Source: an uncultured Eubacteriales bacterium (GTDB lineage Bacteria; Bacillota; Clostridia; Christensenellales; CAG-917). From it: a DNA stretch of 13,254 bases. The translations under genes and the position numbers were made by a program. The stretch is taken from the NCBI GenBank assembly GCA_900550855.1, contig URTQ01000022.1:1-13254 (forward strand), in the 5' to 3' direction. Position 1 is the first letter of the stretch; each line of letters starts with the position of its first letter. Shown piece after piece: positions 6,673-12,904 of the stretch. The notes below the pieces were generated by a model, which ran no database searches, was not told where the DNA came from, and was given only the letters and a program-made list of their open reading frames with translations.

Positions 6673-7203
6673 TTATTTCTTTTCGACGTCTATCATACGT
6701 CCGCAGTATTCGCATTTGACTTGCAGATTGTTGCTCGTTTGGGTTATGCCGCCGCAGTACGGGCATTGCACGGTGTACACGCCGATGTCGTCGGGGCGAT
6801 TGTTGAGCGGCAAAATTTTGGTGTCCTCGATTGTGTAGTCGCAAAGATATTGCTTGTCGATGCACACGCGCACCGCGTCGATAACTTCGTTTGGTTGCAT
6901 AGAAAGGTGATTTGCGATTTCGGTTGCGTCTCTGAATCCTTCGCGCTTGATTGCGTCGATTATGCGAGCGTATCTCTTTTGCGGCGCATAGCGCACCCAC
7001 GCCATAGGCGAGCCGTAAAATCCCAACACGACGAACACTATGCCGATTGCCATAATCGCGGTGAAAAGCGCGCCGCCTTCTTCCTTACGAGTCGCGCCGA
7101 CGATGGTCATTGCAATGCCCAAAGGAAGCATAACGGTGAGTGCGATTGACAATACGAGTTGTTTGGTCAGATTTTTTTGAAGTTTGCTTTTTTCGTTTTT
7201 CAT
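6673..7203 (-). CDS. Two-helix membrane protein with zinc-ribbon C-terminus
   Basis: A 176-aa protein of unknown function. It has a short basic N-terminus, two predicted membrane helices (about 15-35 and 46-63), then a soluble segment (about 72-115, RYARIIDAIKREGF...ATEIANHLSMQPNEV) that looks like a winged helix. The C-terminal zinc ribbon has CPYCG and CEYCG, two CxxC pairs about 17 residues apart. It is probably membrane-anchored with the soluble part in the cytoplasm. The frame stays open upstream to 7431, but the ATG at 7203 is chosen because a TTGACG-17-TACAAT promoter ends six bases before it and there is no Shine-Dalgarno sequence. This predicts a leaderless mRNA. Possible roles are nucleic-acid binding or a membrane-tethered regulator, and neither is shown. 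Confidence 0.72.
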   Translation of the reverse strand: MKNEKSKLQKNLTKQLVLSIALTVMLPLGIAMTIVGATRKEEGGALFTAIMAIGIVFVVLGFYGSPMAWVRYAPQKRYARIIDAIKREGFRDATEIANHLSMQPNEVIDAVRVCIDKQYLCDYTIEDTKILPLNNRPDDIGVYTVQCPYCGGITQTSNNLQVKCEYCGRMIDVEKK

Positions 7204-7209
7204 AATTTT

Positions 7210-7238
7210 ATTGTATTGCAAACGCGATATCTCGTCAA
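7210..7238 (-). promoter_or_regulatory. Leaderless promoter of zinc-ribbon gene
   Basis: On the minus strand TTGACG (7233-7238) and TACAAT (7210-7215) are 17 bp apart. Seven bases beyond the -10 lies 7203, the A of the ATG, so the predicted mRNA starts at the start codon. Confidence 0.7.
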
Positions 7239-7395
7239 GAAGTATGCGAAAGATTGCTTGCAAATCGTTTGAAAGAACATATGAAAAGCGCACACCGAAT
7301 CCTGCGATAAAGCGCGCGATAAATTGCACTTTGTATGGCAAAAATCGTCGCCGCGTTTTCAATCTAAAAATTGCATAAATTTTTGCGTCGAGATA

Positions 7396-7423
7396 TTGAC
7401 GAAAACGCATTGAATGATATAAT
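7396..7423 (+). promoter_or_regulatory. Promoter of small three-helix protein gene
   Basis: TTGACG (7396-7401) and TATAAT (7418-7423), 16-bp spacer. Start near 7430, leader about 27 nt with GGAGG at 7445-7449. Confidence 0.8.
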
Positions 7424-7456
7424 AACCTCAATCAAAAAAAAGACGGAGGTAACTAT

Positions 7457-7744
7457 ATGGCAAAGAAACCGTCAAAGAGCGTCGTCAATCAAATCGTATG
7501 CTACGCACTCATTTTGGCTGCGCTTTTGGGTATCGTAACGATAATTCTCGTTGCAGAAGGCACATATGCTTGGGAAGGCATCTGGTGCGGACTTGCCTCT
7601 ACGCTCACGCTTGCTCTTGCGGGCGCGTGGTACGGCTGGCATAACGCAAAACTTCCCGGCGTCGGCGGAAAGGTCGCATACATTTTGACCGTGCTTATCA
7701 TCTTGGCAACGATATTGTTCGTTCCGCTTTATATGTTTGCGTAA
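7457..7744 (+). CDS. Small three-helix membrane protein, unknown function
   Basis: A 95-aa protein I do not assign to a family. A basic N-terminus (KKPSKS) precedes three predicted membrane helices, at about 10-32, 37-60 and 70-94. The second and third are joined by a short loop containing HNAKLPGVGGK. The positive N-terminus suggests it lies in the cytoplasm. GGAGG seven bases before the ATG and a strong promoter and terminator indicate a genuine, independently expressed gene. It is divergent from the zinc-ribbon membrane protein, with which it shares 253 bp of control region. Without homologues no function can be inferred. Confidence 0.75.
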   Translation: MAKKPSKSVVNQIVCYALILAALLGIVTIILVAEGTYAWEGIWCGLASTLTLALAGAWYGWHNAKLPGVGGKVAYILTVLIILATILFVPLYMFA

Positions 7745-7772
7745 TCGCAATACGGAAGCAAAAACAAAAAGT

Positions 7773-7804
7773 AAAAAAGCAATCGCACACGCGGTTGTTT
7801 TTTT
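7773..7804 (+). terminator. Terminator of small membrane protein gene
   Basis: GCAATCGC (7779-7786), ACAC loop, GCGGTTGT (7791-7798) pair with two G-U wobbles. Six A's lie before and seven T's after. Confidence 0.8.
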
Positions 7805-7839
7805 ATGTGCGCGATAGGTTCGTTTATGCGTGTATGCGC

Positions 7840-7868
7840 TTGAAAAAGAACGAGAAAAGTGCTATCAT
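7840..7868 (+). promoter_or_regulatory. Promoter of trmL
   Basis: TTGAAA (7840-7845) and TATCAT (7863-7868), 17-bp spacer. Start near 7875, so the leader is only about 18 nt and holds the AGGAAG site. Confidence 0.72.
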
Positions 7869-7892
7869 TGTCGCATAAAAAGGAAGTGGAAT

Positions 7893-8447
7893 ATGGCGTT
7901 CAACATTGTTTTGGTAGAACCCGAAATACCGCAAAACACGGGCAACATCGTGCGTACGGCGGCGGCAACGGGTTGCAAGGTGCATTTGATAAAACCCATC
8001 GGTTTCGATATAAGCGACAAGGCGTTGAAAAGAGCGGGGCTCGATTACTGGCATCTGACCGATTTTATCGTTTACGAAAACCTCGAAGAGTTTTTCGAGA
8101 AAAACGCAGAGGGCAGAGTTCACAAAGAGGCTGACGGAAGTTGGCATATCGACGACAATTCGATAGACGGGAAATCGCCGCACTTTTATTTTTGTTCGAC
8201 GAAAGCGAAGTTGCGCTACGACGAGGCAAATTATTCGCAAAACGATTTCTTGTTTTTCGGCAGAGAGTCGAAAGGACTTCCCGAAGAACTGCTTCACGAC
8301 AACTACAATATGTCGATGCGTATTCCTATGGTCAAAGAGGCTCGCTCTCTCAATTTGTCCAACTCGGTTGCAATCGTGGTGTACGAGGGTATGCGACATC
8401 TCGGATTCGACAATCTGCTTTGCGAGGGACACCTCACGAAATCTTGA
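7893..8447 (+). CDS. trmL: tRNA (cytidine(34)-2'-O)-methyltransferase TrmL
   Basis: A 184-aa SPOUT methyltransferase. It would methylate the 2'-hydroxyl of the wobble nucleotide in tRNA-Leu isoacceptors with S-adenosylmethionine, as TrmL does in Escherichia coli. All three SPOUT motifs are present: EPEIPQNTGNIVRT (9-22), FFGRESKGLPEELL (121-134) and IPM...RSLNLSNSVAIVVYEGMR (144-168), which form the knotted cofactor site. IKPIGFDISDKALKRAGLDYW (33-53) is also characteristic. It is about 25 residues longer than usual because of an insert near 71-96. The ATG at 7893 is chosen for the conserved start and AGGAAG upstream. A frame open to 7830 is not needed and would run through the promoter. Confidence 0.93.
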   Translation: MAFNIVLVEPEIPQNTGNIVRTAAATGCKVHLIKPIGFDISDKALKRAGLDYWHLTDFIVYENLEEFFEKNAEGRVHKEADGSWHIDDNSIDGKSPHFYFCSTKAKLRYDEANYSQNDFLFFGRESKGLPEELLHDNYNMSMRIPMVKEARSLNLSNSVAIVVYEGMRHLGFDNLLCEGHLTKS

Positions 8448-8459
8448 GAAATAATCGGA

Positions 8460-8480
8460 TTTTGTCGGATTTCGACAAAA
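8460..8480 (+). repeat. Hairpin after trmL
   Basis: TTTTGTCG (8460-8467), loop GATTT, CGACAAAA (8473-8480). It has no T-run after it, so it is not a complete terminator. It lies just after the stop codon of trmL and may protect the 3' end. Confidence 0.5.
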
Positions 8481-8486
8481 CGACAT

Positions 8487-8637
8487 AAAACACGATATGT
8501 GTTGCAAGATTTAGTAAAAAGGCGGAAAACGGCGAAAAATCGCCGTTTTTTCATTGAAAAATTAGTTTGCAAAACACGATATGTGTAATTTGATAAAATA
8601 CGCCTTGCAAATCAAAACACGATTTGTGTTTGCAAAA
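8487..8637. repeat. Three imperfect palindromes AAAACACGAT(A/T)TGTGT
   Basis: Copies at 8487-8502, 8571-8586 and 8614-8629. Each is ACAC-N5-GTGT, and the third extends to AAACAC-N5-GTGTTT. TTGC/GCAA sequence sits beside all of them. Start-to-start distances are 84 and 43 bp, close to eight and four helical turns. They lie between trmL and pgk and straddle the trmL terminator. They could be regulator binding sites, but they lie 160-300 bp upstream of the pgk transcription start. Confidence 0.6.
8525..8552 (+). terminator. Terminator of trmL
   Basis: AACGGCGA-AAAA-TCGCCGTT stem (8528-8547) extended by A/T pairs on both sides, followed by T's. It lies about 80 nt after the stop codon. Confidence 0.85.
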
Positions 8638-8755
8638 TGCGGTTTCGATTTGGTTTTGCAACGTGCGCACGGTCTGTTTTTTCGACGTTAGACGTTTTCG
8701 GATAAGACTGCAAAACGCAATCGAGGATTTCAAAAGCGGAATGTTTATATTTTTC

Positions 8756-8784
8756 TTGAAATTTTTGCGCGCGTGTGATATACT
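8756..8784 (+). promoter_or_regulatory. Promoter of pgk-tpiA-gpmI cluster
   Basis: TTGAAA (8756-8761) and TATACT (8779-8784), 17-bp spacer, extended by TG upstream of the -10. Predicted start near 8791. Confidence 0.78.
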
Positions 8785-8910
8785 GATTATCGCTAAAAAT
8801 ATATTGATACGCGCATAAGGCGCAAGCGTACACGGCGTATGCGCAAGCACGTTTCGATAGGTTTTAAGACAAAATCTCGAAAAATCAATTTTCTTAAAGG
8901 AGAATTATCT

Positions 8911-10227
8911 ATGGCAAAAATGACAATCCGCGACGTAGACGTCAAAGGCAAAAAGTGTTTGGTTCGTTGCGACTTCAACGTTCCTATGGTTGACGGCGTA
9001 ATCACCGACGAGAACCGTATCAACGGTGCGCTTCCCACAATCAAGTATCTCGTCGATAACGGCGCAAAAGTTATCCTTTGCTCGCATATGGGCAAGCCCC
9101 ACAACATCTTCACCGAAGGTTTCGGCCTCAACAAGAAAGAGAAAAAGGCTGTCGAAGCTCTTCCCGAAAACGAACAAGCGGCGGCAAAAGCCGAATATAT
9201 CGCAAAGGCTCTCAAAAACGACCCCAAGAAGTTCACTTTGAAGCCCGTTGCGGACAAACTCGCAGAGCATTTCCCCGGCAAAGTCACGTTTGCAACCGAC
9301 CTCGTGGGCGAAGACGCGCACAAGAAAGTCGCGGCTCTCAAAGACGGCGAAATCGTGCTTTTGGAAAACACTCGTTTCGACGCAGGCGAGGAAAAGAACA
9401 GCGAAGAACTTTGCAGAAAACTTGCTGACTTCTGCGACGTTTACGTCAACGACGCGTTCGGCACGGCACACCGCGCACACGCAACCACCGCAGGTATCGT
9501 TCAATACGGATTCGCACCCGTCGCAGTGAGCGGTTTCCTTATCGAAAAGGAACTCAAATTCCTCGGCAACGCGGTTGAAAATCCCGTTCGTCCTTTCGTT
9601 GCTATTCTCGGCGGCGCAAAGGTTGCGGACAAACTCAACGTCATCGACAATCTTCTCAACAAGTGCGACACGCTCATCATCGGCGGCGGTATGGCGTACA
9701 CCTTCATTAAAGCACAAGGCGGCAGCGTAGGTCTTTCCCTCGTCGACGACGAAAAGATCGAATACTGCAACAAGATGCTCGAAAAGGCAAAATCGCTCGG
9801 CAAGACCATTTATCTTCCGATCGACACCGCAACTTGCGCAGGTTTCCCCGACCCCATCGACGCTCACGTCGACATCGAATATTACGACAGTTTCAACATT
9901 CCTGCCGACAGAGAAGGACTCGACATCGGTCCGAAAACGCAAGAACTCTTTGCTTCTGCCGTCAAGAGCGCAAAAACGGTCGTATGGAACGGACCTATGG
10001 GCGTTTTTGAAAATCCGCAACTCGCAGCAGGTACGAACGCAGTCGCAAAAGCAATGGCAGAAACCGACGCAACCACCATCATCGGCGGCGGCGATTCCGC
10101 AGCGGCAGTCGCGCAACTCGGCTACGCCGACAAGATGACCCACATCTCGACTGGCGGCGGCGCATCGCTTGAATTCCTTGAAGGGAAAGTTCTTCCCGGC
10201 ATCGCCTGCCTCAACGACAAGCACTAA
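8911..10227 (+). CDS. pgk: Phosphoglycerate kinase
   Basis: A 438-aa cytoplasmic glycolytic enzyme that transfers phosphate from 1,3-bisphosphoglycerate to ADP. The signature RCDFNVP is at 19-25. VNDAFGTAHRAHA (179-191), ILGGAKVADK (232-241), NGPMGVFE (360-367), GGGDSAAA (392-399) and HISTGGGASLEFLEGK (411-426) complete the substrate and nucleotide sites. It is about 40 residues longer than usual: a lysine- and alanine-rich insert at about 63-107 follows SHMGKP in the N-terminal domain. The ATG at 8911 has AAAGGAG eight bases upstream, and the open frame back to 8839 lies in the leader. It is first in the cluster, followed by a 233-bp structured spacer and tpiA. Frequent GAC, AAC and CTC codons fit strong expression. 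Confidence 0.97.
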   Translation: MAKMTIRDVDVKGKKCLVRCDFNVPMVDGVITDENRINGALPTIKYLVDNGAKVILCSHMGKPHNIFTEGFGLNKKEKKAVEALPENEQAAAKAEYIAKALKNDPKKFTLKPVADKLAEHFPGKVTFATDLVGEDAHKKVAALKDGEIVLLENTRFDAGEEKNSEELCRKLADFCDVYVNDAFGTAHRAHATTAGIVQYGFAPVAVSGFLIEKELKFLGNAVENPVRPFVAILGGAKVADKLNVIDNLLNKCDTLIIGGGMAYTFIKAQGGSVGLSLVDDEKIEYCNKMLEKAKSLGKTIYLPIDTATCAGFPDPIDAHVDIEYYDSFNIPADREGLDIGPKTQELFASAVKSAKTVVWNGPMGVFENPQLAAGTNAVAKAMAETDATTIIGGGDSAAAVAQLGYADKMTHISTGGGASLEFLEGKVLPGIACLNDKH

Positions 10228-10329
10228 TCGGCGAATAACGTCGTCAGCATACATTCGCTACAAAATCGCGTACGCTTTGTACGCTGGGTTTTGTAGCGAA
10301 CGCACGCTTCCTTGTTCTTCATCCGATTA
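10225..10329 (+). ncRNA. Structured intercistronic element, copy A (after pgk)
   Basis: It starts at the pgk stop codon. A closing stem TAATCGG/CCGATTA (10225-10231 with 10323-10329) encloses GTCAG (10243-10247). A perfect 12-bp stem follows (10254-10265 with 10289-10300) ending in CAAAA/TTTTG, then an asymmetric internal loop TC/TGGG, an apical stem GCGTAC/GTACGC (10268-10273 with 10279-10284) and a GCTTT loop. There is no T-run, so it is not a terminator. It matches copy B after gpmI in core sequence, spacing and structure, with a compensated base pair. It probably acts in the RNA, for example in processing or stability of the operon mRNA, but this is inferred. Confidence 0.65.
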
Positions 10330-10409
10330 TTGCTGTCGTTGTTAACGACCGAAAGTGAAGAGCAAACGTGTTCTTGTTCTTCATTCAATTTGCGCAGTCG
10401 TTCCACGAC
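10311..10409 (+). repeat. Two 62-bp-spaced repeats with small hairpins, pgk-tpiA spacer
   Basis: CTTGTTCTTCAT occurs at 10311-10322 and 10373-10384. Each copy is followed by (C/T)C(G/A)ATT and then a hairpin: GTCGTT-GTT-AACGAC (10335-10349) in the first and GTCGT-TCC-ACGAC (10397-10409) in the second. The pairing is kept although the bases differ slightly. Confidence 0.6.
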
Positions 10410-10460
10410 AAGCACTAAGAGTGAAAGACACAAACAAAATAATAATTTTCGAGGTATATT

Positions 10461-11210
10461 ATGAGAAAACCCATTATCGCAGGAAACTGGAAAATGAACA
10501 ACACAATCGCCGATACGAAGGCACTTATCACCGACCTTGCGCCGCTCGTTAAGGACGCGCAATGCGACGTAGTCATCTGCACGCCGTACACCGATCTTGC
10601 AACCGCTGTCGAAATGACCAAAGGCACGAACATCAAAGTCGGCGCAGAGAACGTACACTGGGCTGAAAAAGGCGCGTTTACAGGCGAAATTTCCGCAAAA
10701 ATGCTCGTCGAACTCGGCGTTGAATACGTCATCATCGGTCACTCTGAACGTCGTCAATACTTCGGCGAAACCGACCAAACCGTCAACGCTCGTGCAAAAG
10801 CGGCTCTTGCGGCAGGTCTTAAACCCATCATTTGCGTGGGCGAAACTCTCGAAGAAAGAGAAAACGGAAAGGTCGAAGAAGTGCTCGTTCGTCAAACGAA
10901 GGGCGCATTCGACGGCATCGACAAAGACGAACTCGACAACATCGTCATCGCATACGAACCCGTTTGGGCAATCGGTACGGGCAAAACCGCAACGGCGGAA
11001 GTCGCAAACGAAACAATCGCAATCATCCGCAGAACTATGGCGGAACTTTATTGCCCCAAGTGCGCGGAAAATCGCGTTCGTATTCAATACGGCGGAAGTA
11101 TGAACCCCAAGAACGTCAAAGAACTTATGTCTATGCCCGAAATCGACGGCGGACTTATCGGCGGCGCGTCTTTGAAGGCGGTCGATTTCTCGCAAGTCGT
11201 CAACTACTAA
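10461..11210 (+). CDS. tpiA: Triosephosphate isomerase
   Basis: A 249-aa cytoplasmic TIM-barrel enzyme interconverting dihydroxyacetone phosphate and glyceraldehyde 3-phosphate. Catalytic residues are K11 in GNWKM, H94 in GHSERR and E166 in YEPVWAIGTG. The mobile loop IGTGKTAT (171-178) and the phosphate site YGGSM (210-214) and GGASL (234-238) are intact. Length is normal. GAGG lies about seven bases before the ATG. It is second in the cluster, 233 bp after pgk and 128 bp before gpmI. I see no convincing separate promoter, so it probably depends on the pgk promoter. Confidence 0.97.
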   Translation: MRKPIIAGNWKMNNTIADTKALITDLAPLVKDAQCDVVICTPYTDLATAVEMTKGTNIKVGAENVHWAEKGAFTGEISAKMLVELGVEYVIIGHSERRQYFGETDQTVNARAKAALAAGLKPIICVGETLEERENGKVEEVLVRQTKGAFDGIDKDELDNIVIAYEPVWAIGTGKTATAEVANETIAIIRRTMAELYCPKCAENRVRIQYGGSMNPKNVKELMSMPEIDGGLIGGASLKAVDFSQVVNY

Positions 11211-11250
11211 GGTTTTTGACAACTCATACAAAATTTAGCGATCAAGAAAG

Positions 11251-11296
11251 GATTGCCGAGTTTTGCGTTGCATAATGCGCCGCAAAATCGGCAATC
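11251..11296 (+). repeat. Long hairpin between tpiA and gpmI
   Basis: GATTGCCGA (11251-11259) pairs with TCGGCAATC (11288-11296), and TTTTGCG (11261-11267) pairs with CGCAAAA (11281-11287). This gives 16 pairs with one bulged G and a 13-nt loop. There is no T-run, so it is unlikely to terminate transcription. It may be a processing or stability hairpin. Confidence 0.7.
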
Positions 11297-11338
11297 TAAC
11301 CGTATAAAAATTCAACTTACAACAAAAAGGATATAACT

Positions 11339-12904
11339 ATGAAAAAACTCGTTTTGGTTGTTATGGACGGCGTCGGAAAGTCGAAAACGGGACTCGGCGA
11401 CGCTGTTACGCTTGCAAATACGCCGACTTTGGATACGCTCTTGAAAGAGTGTCCCAACACCTACATCAAGGCGCACGGCACGGCGGTCGGTCTTCCCAGC
11501 GACGACGATATGGGCAACAGCGAAGTGGGACACAACGCACTCGGTTGCGGTCAAGTCTATTCGCAAGGCGCAAAACTCGTTGAGGAAGCCATCGAAAGCG
11601 GCGATATTTTCAATTCTGCCGCGTGGCAAGAACTCAAAAACAACTGCGTTGCAAACGCAAGCGCAATGCACTTCATCGGCTTGCTCTCGGACGGCAACGT
11701 ACACAGCAATATCGGACATCTAATCGCCTTGATTAAGGGCGCAAAGCGCGACGGCGTGAAGAGAGTGTATGCCCATATCTTGCTTGACGGCAGAGACGTT
11801 CCCGCAACGAGCGCGCTCACTTACGTCGATATGCTCGAAAACGCTATGGCGGAATTGAACGACGACGATTTCCACGCCTGCATAGCAAGCGGCGGCGGTC
11901 GTATGGTCATCACGATGGACAGATATTTCGCAAACTGGGATATGGTTAAAGCGGGCTTCTACACCCACGTTTACGGCGAGGGCAGAGGATTTGCGAGCGC
12001 AACCGAAGCCATTGAAACGTATCGCAACGAAAATCCCGGCGTTATCGACCAAGATTTGCCTGCTTTCGTCATCAAAAAGGACGGTCAACCCGTCGGCGCA
12101 ATGCACGACGGCGACAGCGTGATTTTGTTCAACTTCCGCGGCGACAGAGCCATCGAGATCTCTATGGCGTTCGACAATGCGGACTTCAACGGCTTCGACA
12201 GAGGCAATATGCCCAAAGTGCTTTACGCAGGTATGCTTCAATACGACGGCGACTTGCATTTGCCAACGAGATTTCTCGTCGAACCGCCGCAAATCAAGTA
12301 TACGCTCAGCGAATTTCTCGTCAATCACGGCGTGAAATCCTATGCGGTGTCCGAAACGCAAAAGTACGGTCACGTCACTTATTTCTGGAACGGTAACCGC
12401 TCCGAAAAGTTCAGCGACGAACTCGAAGTTTGGGAAGAAGTGCCTTCCGACAAAGTGTCTTTCGATCAACGCCCGTGGATGAAATCCGCAGAAGTTACCG
12501 ACAAGGTTATCGAAGCGATCGAATCCGAGCAATACGGCTTTATCCGTTGCAACTATCCAAACGGCGATATGGTCGGACACACCGGCAATCTCGACGCAAC
12601 AAGAATCGGCGTTGAAGCGGTGGATCTCGCTCTTGCAAGACTTCTTCCTATCGTCAAAAAGCACGATTACGCGCTCATCGTCACCGCCGATCACGGCAAC
12701 GCCGACGAGATGCTCGAAAAGAACAAGAAAGGCGTCATTTCCGTGCGTACCGCGCACTCGCTCAATCCCGTTCCGTTCATCGTCTACAACTACGATTGCG
12801 AAATCGCAGACGGTTCGTTCGGACTTTCCGACATAGCGGCAACGGCAGTGAAGATTATGGGATTTGAGGCGGATCCCCACTGGAACCCGTCAATCATCAA
12901 ATAA
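11339..12904 (+). CDS. gpmI: Cofactor-independent phosphoglycerate mutase
   Basis: A 521-aa cytoplasmic enzyme converting 3-phosphoglycerate to 2-phosphoglycerate without 2,3-bisphosphoglycerate, using two metal ions. Alkaline-phosphatase-type metal ligands are visible: D10 (VVMDGVG), S61 (MGNSEVGH, the phosphorylated serine), D410 and H414 (NGDMVGHTG), D451 and H452 (ADHGNADEM) and H473 (AHSLNPVPF). The transferase domain holds LLSDGNVHS, ILLDGRDVPA, ASGGGRMVITMDRY and FNFRGDR. AHGTAVGLPSDDDMGNSEVGH, GAKLVEEAI, YAGMLQYDGDLHLP and FFWNGNR-like FWNGNR recall the plant/nematode-type branch rather than the common Bacillus type. AAAGGA lies about eight bases before the ATG. It is third in the cluster, and its stop codon lies within structured element B. 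Confidence 0.96.
   Translation: MKKLVLVVMDGVGKSKTGLGDAVTLANTPTLDTLLKECPNTYIKAHGTAVGLPSDDDMGNSEVGHNALGCGQVYSQGAKLVEEAIESGDIFNSAAWQELKNNCVANASAMHFIGLLSDGNVHSNIGHLIALIKGAKRDGVKRVYAHILLDGRDVPATSALTYVDMLENAMAELNDDDFHACIASGGGRMVITMDRYFANWDMVKAGFYTHVYGEGRGFASATEAIETYRNENPGVIDQDLPAFVIKKDGQPVGAMHDGDSVILFNFRGDRAIEISMAFDNADFNGFDRGNMPKVLYAGMLQYDGDLHLPTRFLVEPPQIKYTLSEFLVNHGVKSYAVSETQKYGHVTYFWNGNRSEKFSDELEVWEEVPSDKVSFDQRPWMKSAEVTDKVIEAIESEQYGFIRCNYPNGDMVGHTGNLDATRIGVEAVDLALARLLPIVKKHDYALIVTADHGNADEMLEKNKKGVISVRTAHSLNPVPFIVYNYDCEIADGSFGLSDIAATAVKIMGFEADPHWNPSIIK

Larger units (their letters stand above)
8448..8910. other. trmL-pgk intergenic region
   Basis: 463 bases without a convincing gene. It holds, in order, a hairpin, a trmL terminator, three palindromic repeats, the pgk promoter and a leader of about 120 nt. 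The leader contains a GCGCATA/TATGCGC stem (8811-8817 with 8838-8844) and the 8-mer GCGCAAGC twice (8820-8827, 8841-8848). I do not recognise a known riboswitch in it. Confidence 0.7.
10214..10418 (+). repeat. 14-nt direct repeat of the pgk 3' end
   Basis: ACGACAAGCACTAA, the last codons and stop of pgk (10214-10227), recurs exactly at 10405-10418, 191 bp downstream. The DNA between includes the hairpin element and the short tandem repeats. This suggests that the spacer grew by duplication or by insertion with a duplicated target. Confidence 0.65.

Noticed and set aside
7204..7431. N-terminal extension of the zinc-ribbon gene to 7431
   Set aside because: It would run through the gene's own TTGACG/TACAAT promoter and that of the divergent gene. 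The extra residues are basic with no domain, and no ribosome binding site precedes it.
8905..10254. A 449-codon open frame opposite pgk, and similar long frames opposite tpiA (10224-11231) and gpmI (11720-12880)
   Set aside because: These are shadows caused by the codon bias of strongly expressed genes. They have no ribosome binding site and no recognisable domain.
10254..10300. Element A as an intrinsic terminator or an integron attC site
   Set aside because: There is no T-run after the stem, and the attC-type GTTRRRY/RYYYAAC boxes are absent. Position within an operon also argues against termination.
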